Below, in pieces: positions 50,601 to 60,566 of a stretch of 64,000 nucleotides of DNA. Numbering within the stretch: the stretch's first letter is position 1; each line of letters begins with the position of its first letter. Source of the DNA: Ectocarpus siliculosus (Eukaryota; Sar; Phaeophyceae; Ectocarpales; Ectocarpaceae); NCBI GenBank assembly GCA_000310025.1, contig FN649743.1, positions 3,416,605 through 3,480,604 of the forward strand, read 5' to 3'. The position numbers and the translations under genes were made by a program. The notes beneath the pieces were generated by a model that was given only the letters and a program-made list of their open reading frames with translations, was not told where the DNA came from and did not search any database.

Positions 50601-53600
50601 TCGCGCTGGGGTGAGTTTTAACATTCCGCGTAGCCCCCCGTTGGACGCCTTGTTGGTACGCGGCTTTGGTCTCATTTCGTGTATGGTAGCAGGCACGCAT
50701 TTTTGTTTCAAAGAAGACCGTTATGTAGATCAGATGGTGCTCGTGCAACGATATTCCCGTTTCTACATGTACCATGCATTTGGAATGCCGAGCGGGGGTA
50801 GAGTCAGAACAACACTGTAGCAGCCCTAACGTAATGCCACGTCGACAGCCGTGGCCTCTTGAGCACTCTCGATGCTTGTTTTGCTGGGGTTAGGTACCAC
50901 GAATCTCCCGTCCATGAGCTATTTATGATGGACATAGACACGAAGTACATGTACACCTAGTCAAACAGCAGAGGCGAATCACACCGGAGCCCTCCTTCAA
51001 AATAGGTTTCGGGTTGTTTTGAATATGGGGACGATGCGGGATATATCAACTGGTTGTCGTTGCATGTTCGTACACTTCGCCGCAGTGCCGATTTTTTACT
51101 AGTTTCTGGATCATTTCCTGGTAGTGTCCGTGGGACCGATTCGGCCCGTGTCCTGTTTGTGCGGTTTTGGAGCTGTCGACAGACAGGGGTAGTCTCGGAA
51201 CACTTCCACAGCTGGCGACCAGCGATCAGCACTGCCGTGCGCCTGTTTGTGGAGGTACAGTCATTGCTACCCCGCCAGCTCGAAGAATCTGCAGAACCTG
51301 GGAACTGCTATCTTCGCGCTGCTGTCTCCTGGTATGTCTGTAACGCGAGCATTGTTTGCCCCACCCCCCCGCAGGTTTATCGGGTACGCGTTTTTCGGGA
51401 GGTGTGGCGCGGGGTACGTGAACTGCGACTACGAACTCGAGTTGCCGGAGAGGTAAGTCGGCGCGCTGCCGTAATAGCAACGCCGACTGGTTGATTCATG
51501 CGGATGCCAGTCTGGACCCGCTCCGGGGTTATTTTTTTTTTCTGGCTCCGGGCATCGCCCGCCGGCAGTCTGAAAACACGGTAGTTTCTAAACTGATAGG
51601 CGTCCTTACTACAACTACAATAAAGGATCCTTGGATATTTTTTTGAGCAGGGAGGCGTAGGTCTTGCATTGTGGCAGAGGAGTTTGAGTAGGGCAGGGAG
51701 GCGTAGGTCTTGCATTGTGGCAGAGGAGTTTGAGTGATTCCATGACCTCCCGCCCTTGTAGATCTCTTGATTTTGACGTCACGTCAAGCATGGCCGGAGT
51801 ACCGCGTGAATTAGCCGCCGTCACCGCAAGGTTAGCTGCTCGTGTTTTGCACCACCTACCGATCGGCTCTGTTGGCGTCTACCCCGATAAGTTGCACACT
51901 AGTTTGCTTTGTAGGGAGGTGCATGGGCATGGTTTGTCGCCCGCGGCGACCCTACGTCATGCGGACTGTTCGCATACGTGAAGAGCGATGTGCCAGATGG
52001 TACAAGGGGTTTTCCTGAGACGATGTGGTGGAAGGATTGCTTGAAAACCGTGCACACTTAACGTTCTTTGTTCATCGAAGTCATCGAAGTCTAGGCGCCC
52101 ACTCGTGTGCACGCACGGGCGTCAGCGAACGGCCCTCTCAAGTAGCACGAAAGGCTGGGCGCAATCCAATTCCACCGCGATAGCGAAGGCAGATAATCAT
52201 CTACGCGAAATGGGAGACGGGGTCTTTGACGTGGATGATGCTAGGGTACTCCGGCTGTTGGGACTCGATTTCGCCATGGGCTTGCTGCCGGAGGCTTGCG
52301 GTAGAAATAACGCAAGAGTTGTTTTCCTTCCATTCCCCCGGCCTAAACCCTCGAGTTTCCCCGCACGATTGTCAGTGTCAACCGAGCTGCGGTACCCGTG
52401 GGTCGTGAACTGCGGCCGGGTTGGATGAAGCATCATGCCGCGCTAGTGGTGAGCGATTCCCTCACGCTTGTGTCGCACATTTTAGTTTCGGTGGTGCATG
52501 TGGGCTTGGTTGATGGTGGTGGTGTTCATGCTGTTGTTGCTCTTGGTTTGTGGTGGGGGGGGTGCTGTGATGGGCTGAGCGTGGATTTCGCCTTCAAGTT
52601 TTTTTTGCGTACGGCGTGCAAATCAGCAACTGCCTTCGTTTATGGCACATCTCTGAGTTGTCCCTTTCAGTGTAGATGTACCTATGCATGCACCATCAAT
52701 CTGCATCGGAACCTATGTGTCTTTGATGCACTCACCGAAATCGACCTGTCAGGCGGAAGCCGAGAGGGAAGGGGCGACGACACGTGTGCTGGTGCTGGGG
52801 GATTCCATCACCGAGGTGGGTTTGACGGAATTTCGTGGAGTGTACCGCCAAGTGGATACCCTGCCACGAAATGCATTTTTCGTAACCCCCCCCCACCCCC
52901 CGGTGCCGCTCCGCCTTGCTGTAGGGATTAACTGCCCACGTTATCGGTTCAGTGTGAAGCATCACATTCCCTGACATCGTCGGCTTGGTTTCTTTGCCGT
53001 GGTTGACTTGTTTTTTCTTTGCCGTGGTTGACTTGCTTTCGAACGATTTCGCTGCCACCTGACAACGCTTTCTCTGCCATCTCCCTCTCTCTCTCTCTCT
53101 CACGCACACATTTTTCGCTCTCTCCCGCCTATTTTCCTTCTCTCCCTGTCTCGATCTTACTCGCCCTCACCCCCTCACCCTCCCTCGCCCATCCTCTCTG
53201 CGTCTCCCCCTTACCGTCGTTGCTCTCTTCGTGAATGTAATTGTCTCGGATGTGGGTTTTTTATAGGAGCTTCTAGGAAAAGAGGGCGGCAAGACCAAGT
53301 CCGGCTGGGGTTCGCTCGCCGTGTGGTTGGTGAGTGCAGCAGCGTGCTCGCTTTCTGTCCGACTTCGTTGAATTTTGCACCAATCACGACGACGAAACCA
53401 ACGGAAATGAATAGCTCTTCTACAATGTTCCGAACCCCGTTTCCATCGCCGCGCATGGTCGTGTGTGTCTGCGTGCTTTCGTTCGCCATTTTCCTCCCCT
53501 CGATCCCAGCAATACTTCGCGTATCTGGGAGCGATCAACCTCGGCGTGGCTGGGGATCAGACGCAACACCTTCTCTGGCGGCTGCAGAACGGCGAACTGC

Positions 53601-56566
53601 CCGACGTGCTGCAACCTGAGGTACTGCTCCTCCCCCCCTCCCACCTGCCATGGTCTTCACGCCCTCTAATAGTCATTCGGTGGGCCCATGCGTATGTCCT
53701 GTCGCCGTTGTTGCCGCTGTCATCTTCTTCACGGCTCGTTGTCTCGAATGTTTGGAAACTTTTGTCCCTCTATGGCGTTGGTCATCCGTAAGGGTAGGTC
53801 GATTTTTGGTTGTCTGCCGGTTGATCCGCCACATTGCTTGTCGATCTGTTTTTAGGTCAGAGACGGGAACCTGGTGACAGATGTACCGACCGAATACAGC
53901 ACTAGGGTGACCGGAAGCGTTTTGGTTATCAGCGAATTTCACGGCACCGCTGACGAGACCGTTCGTACGCGTCGAAAGGAGTAGTTGCCCTCACGTGGCT
54001 CGAGGGAAGCTGCGTCGGAGGGGACTACGCATTTTTTTGTAGTCAGGGGGGGAGTATGTTTCTGAAATACAACTTGAATTTTCCGGCAATGTTGCGATCA
54101 CAAGACGTTCGAACTTGCGGCTATGCTCCCGTCGCTATTTCCGCGGAGCCCCTGACCCCGGTTTCCCACCATGGTTTTCTTGCAACACGGGTCCTTGTCG
54201 GCCGCAATTCTGTCGGACACGTGAAAGTCTATCCTTGTGGCCATCGGGACCAACAACCTCGGGGCCGGCATGGATGCGCACGACACTGTGGGAGGCGTCA
54301 AGGCCGTCATCCAGGTATGGACACAACGAAAAAAACGGGTGGCTTGACAGTTGAGCGCATGCGCACTCATACATGTACTGTGTACATGTGTGTAGGCGAC
54401 GCGCAGAGAGCGCCGCATCACGGTCACGTACCAGGGGCCAAGAGGCCGCCCACGCTTTTTTCGGCGGGGGTTTATCGTTTGTCTAGATGCACGCGTCGCC
54501 CGTGTGAATCTGTCTTTGCAAGATTCGTCATTCTTTCTGGCTTTTTTTTTTTTTTTTTTTCGCCGGTTTGGACGGGCTTCGCGCGAATGACCAGCAGGGG
54601 CTGTACACGGCTACTAGACGTTGCTCTCTGTGCGTGCGTGCCCGTGAGAGATGACCCTGTTCAATGGACGTCGCCGTCGATCCATTTGCCGACGCCACTG
54701 ACAGTCACCCTTGTCGACATCCCTCTTAACGTCGCAGGATGGTCATATCTTTTCCTACACACCGTGTCTGCGTCAGTTGGACCAATACGGTACTAGAAGG
54801 CACTGAGCGTAGACCGTAGCGGTTTTTTATGTGAAGACAACAACAGCAACAACGACGAACAGCAACACCCCCAAAATTTGATGGTGAAACGCGTGGAAAA
54901 TTGTTTCGTTTGTGACCGGATGGCTGCCTCTCGCACTCTCCTCAGTACGTGCGAGAGCAAAGACCCGACGCGATGGTGTCCGTGATGGCCCTGTTCCCGA
55001 GAGCTGACCCGAAGCACAAGAAGAGCACAACCCCGTGGCCGGTGATTGATGAGGTACGGCCCATCCTCCTACCCCTTTTGAACTGGACAGCGGCAGTGGG
55101 GAGCTATGGTATCATCGTTGTTGAGGCCTCCCCACAGTCCATTTAGCCTTTCTTCCTCCTGGCGGATTGAGGCTACCCGACAAACGGTCCTTCGAGCAAC
55201 AGGAATGGCACTCCCTGTAGATCAACCCCGCGCATTTTCACCCACACTGAAATAGCGGCTGCTCACAGGATTCGTGGCTGGTCGGGTGTGTTTCTACATT
55301 TGTTTTTCAACCATCCTGCTTCGCACGTTTTTCTCGTGTCGGGCATGCCTCTACATGTCCGCAAAGCATTGCGACGACGATAGTCGGCAGTGTTCCACGA
55401 CGGGCTTGTTGTTCCCCCTTTCATTGGTTTGGATAGTGTTGGTTTGTTGGCCCTCGCGGAAGGCAAGACTGTGGGGTAGATAGAGAGCGAAGCCAAGCAT
55501 GCCGGGTGAGACTGACTGCACGTTGTGCTCAAGGAGGAGGATCGGGGGGAGCAGCTGACTCCTTTCGCTGTAGCAGTATTCCCTCTTGGCGCTCTAGAAC
55601 GTGACTTAGCTTAGCCGCCACACCGACGACCACGCAGATGTTGTCTTGCTGTCGCAATTCGTCACAACAATAGCCCGAACCGTTCATGCGCGTCCGAGTA
55701 GACGAACGGATGAATCGCCACGACTGAGATCACAGCCACTAGATCCGTCTTGCCGCCTCCAGCCTCAAGAGCGAAACTTTCGTCCGTCTTGCGTGCGTTC
55801 GAGCCATAGGGCTCTATTCGCGAGCAGTGAAGCAGGGTTTCTGACCCCAGATTCTTTTTCGATGTTGATGTGCTTTGCTTGTGACGCGAACGAACGCCGC
55901 TTGTAAAGGTTAACGGGATGCTGGAGCGCATGCTGAGGCTGAAGTTTGGCACGAAGAAGGTTCTCTTCGTGAACTGCAGTGACAGGTACAACATGGTATA
56001 TATCTATTTGCACGCCTGCTGGTGCGTTGCCTGCGCCCCCTCCCCCCTTGCAAGTACTGGTGCTGGTCGTCTTGTATTGGCGCCTTCTGCGGCTGAATGG
56101 CTGTCTAGCCTGGCGGTCGGCGCGGCCGTTGCTGCGGTGTCCCAGGCACTGCACCCAACAAATATGATAAGCGGCGGATGTCGCCTGTTGCCACAGCTCA
56201 GGCGTAAAGAACAACCGGGATCGATGGGGATTGCTCTCGGGTTTGTGCGGTTCCGTCCACCGTTCGGCCGAGGCCTGTACCGGCGGCGACTCGACTTGTG
56301 ACGGGCGGCAAGTACCATTTTCCATTCCGCGATTCGCACCACAACTCCGCCCTCGTCAATCCCCCTGTCGCGCTACACCGCTCCACGAACGAACCGTGTG
56401 TGTGGCCGAACCGAACTGTAGGTTTGTGGTGGAAGACGACTCTGGTCGCGAGGTGCTCAACAAGGATTTCATCCTGCCGGACAACCTCCACCTCACCAGT
56501 GACGGCCTCAAGGCTTGGGCCGAGTGCGCGGAAGCCGCGGTTCACTCTGGGCTACGGGACAACTAG
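47694..56566 (+). CDS. Membrane-anchored SGNH/GDSL hydrolase, PAF-acetylhydrolase Ib-like, paralogue B
   Basis: Exons 47694-47719, 50410-50610, 51375-51452, 52376-52448, 52753-52815, 53267-53329, 53510-53620, 54228-54314, 54946-55053, 55909-55985 and 56422-56566 encode 343 residues. Exons 3 to 10 are the same length as those of paralogue A. The tail SDLEAPSRRKQATA and anchor WVSTLGVLALGGFIGYAFF precede the catalytic domain. Ser144 lies in GDSITE, GVAGDQT and GTNN follow, and Asp316/His319 lie in PDNLHLT, so it should be active. It differs from A mainly in a shorter polar tail and a shorter C-terminus. Intron sequences are still partly alignable with A, so the duplication is not ancient. The 2.7 kb first intron holds no other gene. 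Confidence 0.93.
51647..51735. repeat. Perfect 46-bp tandem duplication in an SGNH-B intron
   Basis: Two consecutive copies begin GCAGGGAGGCGTAGGTCTTG at 51647 and 51693. They are identical over the 43 bases compared, which indicates a recent event. Confidence 0.95.
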
Positions 56567-58011
56567 TAGGATGAAGCCAGAAGGGGGACTGTTTGTATGT
56601 TGTGTTGTATTCGGTGTGTGTACAAGTTGGTGCGATTGCGTGCGCGTGTGTGAATAGTCGACATGCCCTTGTTTTTTTTACAAAAGTATGAGTTTTACAC
56701 CGAGCGGGGTAGTCGACTGACTGGCGTACATTTTTACTGTCGTATTTTCAGATATTTTCTAGAGGTGATGATGCCGACAGCGACTAGCTGTCCAACCAAC
56801 GAGCTTCTCCTGCCGGAACGAGGTAGCTTTTGTCTCTCTCCTGTTTTAGGATGGGGGGCAGCAGGTGTGCTAGTGACGGCAGGCCGATTTCTCCGTAGAG
56901 TGTCGTGCGCTCTGGTCTCATTTCACTGTGAATTTGTGACTGCCGGTTGATTGAGCGTCTGATGTTTTCGCGGAATGAATGTGTTGGTGTGAAATACGAG
57001 CCCGATTGAGCTGCTGTACATAGCTTTCATTGCCGATCAAGGGTTCCCTGTGTATATTGTATCTGTGTGGTAGTTTTTTCTTGTGACAGACTTGTCGTAT
57101 CCGTGTATGGTATGATAAAACACCGGACATTGTTGTGTCATTCGCACGAAGCACCACGTGTTCAGAAGAACACGCTTGGGTTCAGGGGGCGGGGTTTCTG
57201 AGATAATGCTGTTTTTTCTCCATCGGCTTTCTGGACTGTTGATGCTTGATTGAAATGCCACCATCATGGGACTTGGAGATCAGAGACGCTTCCTGTGAAC
57301 ACCTCGCAACCGCAAAGGTTGGTGTCATGCGTGGCTTTTCATGAAGAGCCCCCAAAACGGCCACCACGCAAGCCGACTATTTTGTTGCTGGGACGTTTTG
57401 TTTCGTGCATATGCGGCTAGGGATGGGAGGTGGATGCAGCAGACGTTTGTCCTTTGTTGTTCGTGTTTGCCTGCTGTTTTCCTTTACAATATTTCTTAAC
57501 GTCAGTATGTGTCGGTGAGACGCGGTTATCTCCTGGTTTGACTCATTTGTCAATCTCGTTGGGTAAAGCTTGTGGGGAGTGTACCTACCTGTTTTTTTTT
57601 ATTGTTTGTGAAAATTGAAACAGAGGTAGATCAGCTCGTTTGTGGAGCGTGGTCGAGGCGGAGATTGTCTCGAATGAACGTGCTGCAGTGCGTCGCCCGC
57701 TCAAAGGGGTTGCCGTGCCTCAACTATCGACCACATCCTATATTCTAGAACACGCCCGGAGGGTTTACTGCGAAACCTTGCTGGCGGCTAAGCCCATTTT
57801 CTTGCCATTATAGTCTTCGGTACACGCGAAAACAATTCTGAACATGTAGCCACCCCTTCCCCGGGAGGGCAAATAAATTATTTTGGTTCTGTATAGGAAT
57901 TAGGATTGGGGGTCTCGTTCACGAAAATACCTCGTCACCCCCCCTACTGCAGAGGTTTTTCTATCCACGGTGCCCCTTACGAGAGTATTTAGAGATTAAG
58001 AGCAAATAAGA
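56567..58011. other. Downstream region of SGNH-B
   Basis: The part up to about 57340 contains the duplicated tail shared with 45020-45760. No gene is recognised in the rest; a few short frames only. Confidence 0.5.
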
Positions 58012-58419
58012 CCCCCCCCCCAAGCCAATGAGTAGATCATGTTGTGCGGGGTGAGAACCCCCACTCCGCGCAAGGGGGATGATCGCACCACGTTGTGGTA
58101 AAATGGTCAAGCATCCTCGAGGCATTTACACAGTGCTTACAACTGTCCCTGGAAGTGAAAGCACCAGAAAATAAATTAAGTCATACGCAGCTGTCATCCG
58201 TACGCAAGGAAGTAAGCACAAGATGCCGAACACCCTTAGCAGGATGCAGCTCACCCTTAATGCGACTCGCCGAATACCTCACGGCGCTTCGCGCTTGGTG
58301 CTGTGAGAGTCTGTTCCGGTGAAAACCCGGCGTGTTCCTTCCCGAATTGGTAGGGGTGGGGGGTAAATGTTTTAAGGATTAGGGCATGCAGGATTTTGGT
58401 GTCCCCCCCCCCCCCCCCC
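58012..58419 (+). mobile_element. SINE-like repeat, copy 4, abutting the 5S gene
   Basis: A ten-C run at 58012-58021 is followed by the body from GAGTAGATCATGTTGTGCGG to about 58399. A second C run at 58403-58419 ends three bases before the 5S rRNA gene. The poly(T) and tail part are absent, and the last ~80 bp are more diverged than in the other copies. Confidence 0.8.
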
Positions 58420-58422
58420 GCC

Positions 58423-58540
58423 AGGAACGGCCATACCACGCCGATCGCACCACATCCCGTCCGCTCTGTGAAGTTAAGCGGCGTCGGGCCAGGCTAGTAC
58501 TACGGTGGGGAACCACGTGGGAAGCCCTGGTGCTGTTCCT
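58423..58540 (+). rRNA. 5S ribosomal RNA gene
   Basis: The 118 nt carry the conserved features of eukaryotic 5S rRNA: GGCCATACCACG near the 5' end, CCCGTC, the internal promoter A box AAGTTAAGCGGCGT, GGGCCAGGCTAGTAC, and a 3' block ending GGTGCTGTTCCT. The first and last six bases (AGGAAC / GTTCCT) pair perfectly as helix I. It is a single copy, not in a visible array. The downstream sequence TTTAAAC lacks the usual run of four or more T, so its termination and activity are uncertain. Confidence 0.9.
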
Positions 58541-58619
58541 TTAAACTCCCTGTTCGCAAAATTTGAATAGATAGGTTGGCGTCGAGTGGCACCGACGCTG
58601 TAAAAAAAGCCACCAGCCC
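58541..58619. other. Spacer between 5S and the tandem array
   Basis: It contains a small hairpin with six-base arms GCGTCG / CGACGC at about 58581-58600, followed by a seven-A run. No function is evident. Confidence 0.4.
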
Positions 58620-58855
58620 CTTAGACATGAAATAATTGAACTAACAACCAATTTTTTATTTTCCCATACCGTAACACAAACAAACCCGCCAAGCCAGACA
58701 TGAAAGAGCTGAACTAACCGACCTTTTTATTTTCCCATACTGTAACACAAACCTGACAAGCCAGATATGAAATAATTGACCTAACCGACTTTTTATTTTC
58801 CATAACGTAACACAAACATGACAAGCCAGATATGAAATAATTGAATCCAACGAAA
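58620..58855. repeat. Tandem array of ~67-bp units, about 3.5 copies
   Basis: Each unit reads AGA(C/T)ATGAAATAATTGA, then CTAACCGAC, TTTTTATTTTCC, AT.C(T/C)GTAACACAAAC and GACAAGCC. The copies differ by small substitutions and the first is a little longer. The array follows the 5S gene at a distance of ~80 bp. Confidence 0.85.
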
Positions 58856-59216
58856 TACTTTTCCAGACGCTTGACCTATATATTTTTTTTTCCCACAGTT
58901 GAAAACGCAAAAGTATGCAAGAGTAGAACGTTATTGGCCACCTTACACACCAACACGAAAACGGAAACGAAGCATAAATATAGACACAGCAATCCTTTTG
59001 GTCAAATGTGCGATGCACATGAAGGTTGGGGACTCGTGGTGAGATAACCGTAAAACAATACCGGTTCCCATTGGGCGGTGGGAATCTGGTCAGACACTAT
59101 CCTAAATTCTCCGCAAGGAGAGGGGTGGATAATGCAAGACAAAATGTCAGACCTAACATACTCAAGAACCTTGTTTTCAAATGACCGACCAAATGACCCA
59201 AAAGAGAAGGAGCACC
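58856..59216. other. Short unannotated stretch before the LTR
   Basis: It contains a possible hairpin around GGTTCCCA / TGGGAATC (about 59062-59086). No RNA gene could be identified. Confidence 0.4.
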
Positions 59217-60345
59217 TGTTGGAATATTTCGCACTACCGTAGCTTCAGCATTAAGTAGTCAGTTTGACTAGTTCAAATATTGTCAATGTCGCTATGTCAT
59301 GTAGTAGGTAAAATTCCGTCTGGTCTGTCATACTCGGAATATGGAGACATGGTTGATGTTCTGTGTTTCATATCCAGAAATAATCTGCATAGCCTAGATT
59401 TCCAGAAATATGTCAATCGTGCAAGTAGCTCAGGCTTGCGTGCTCGGAAATATATATGCATCGGGTAGTTGTCGCAAGTGCCTCTGACTTGTGTGTATGA
59501 AAGGATATGTACCGCCGCAAGTAACTCAGACTTGCGTGCTTGAATGAACGAATATTTGTCTGCGCTCAGCAGTCGAATTTGGAAAGTACATTATTAGTTC
59601 AATTGTTGAAGCTGTATTCTGCGGTTTGTCGTACGTCAGTGCAAGTAATCACTTGTGCGTGCAAGTACAATACTTGATGTGCATACGTGGCACAAGTTCG
59701 AGAGCATGGTGTTGAAGTAATCTTTCCAGAAACGTATCGTAGCTTACCAGCCGTATTCTGAACACGTGTGATTGGTCGACGTTGTCGGATAGGTGTGATT
59801 CCATGATTTCGAGGATGAGCGCGTACTCGCCCCATCCTCTCACTCTGCTTCTCTGGGGGTTTCTCCAACCCTCTGCTTCTTTGGGGTTTCTCAACCTCTC
59901 TACTTCTCCGGGGTTCACTACCCCTCTGTTTCTCTACATTCTTTCTGGTCTCCACTGATCAAGTAATTACATTTCCACCACACCATCTTCTTCTCCTTCG
60001 GACCTTCCTGCGTACTCAGAGCCAAGCCTCTCGTACTAAAGGGTCCAGCGGCACAACAAGTGAGTTGGCACGCCGCGCTGCAGCCGTACAGGACACGTAC
60101 AGGCTTACACGCAGCACTTGAGTTTTTGCCTTTGACCTGTGACTATAAGATTGCACAATCGGGTGCTCTGCTTATGTACATCAGTGGTCATTGCTGCATA
60201 CGCACGTTCTACTTGCGCGACACACTGCGGAGAGAGCACGCACCAACTCAAGAGTAAATTAGGACTACCCTTTTTGACGACAAACAACAACACCTCTTCG
60301 AGAGCCGATACGGGTCGTCAACACCCACAAGCCTACATCCCCAAG
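59217..60345 (+). repeat. 5' long terminal repeat of a Ty1/copia element (approximate ends)
   Basis: The left end is placed at TGTTGGAATATTTCG, a start common in Copia LTRs. The right end must precede the primer-binding site; candidates are CAACA at 60319-60323, which would mirror the TGTTG start, or a point up to 60345. The 3' LTR is outside the window, so neither end can be confirmed. A TATATATA-type box lies at 59450-59457 and five CAAGT...ACTTG dyads lie between 59422 and 59676. Confidence 0.65.
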
Positions 60346-60362
60346 AGGTTATGAGCCTCGGT
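60346..60362 (+). other. Primer-binding site, half-tRNA(iMet) type
   Basis: GGTTATGAGCC is complementary to the anticodon arm of an initiator or elongator Met tRNA (CAU within GGCTCATAACC). Priming from an internally cut Met tRNA half is established for Drosophila copia and Ty5-like elements. The position just upstream of gag fits. Confidence 0.7.
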
Positions 60363-60566
60363 TAGCGCTCTGGCACATCGTTCGAGGTCAAGGTCGAGGA
60401 AACGAAGATTCGGGACTCGTGACAAGATCTGGAAGCGAGGAATACTTTCTGGATCTACGAGATCTACGACGGAAATCAAGAACACGAGAAATTGGATCGG
60501 ACTGGCGGAGCTCCAGGATCCAACAAGCAAGTACAAGCCCTCAAGCGCAGCAGCTGGTGTAACATC

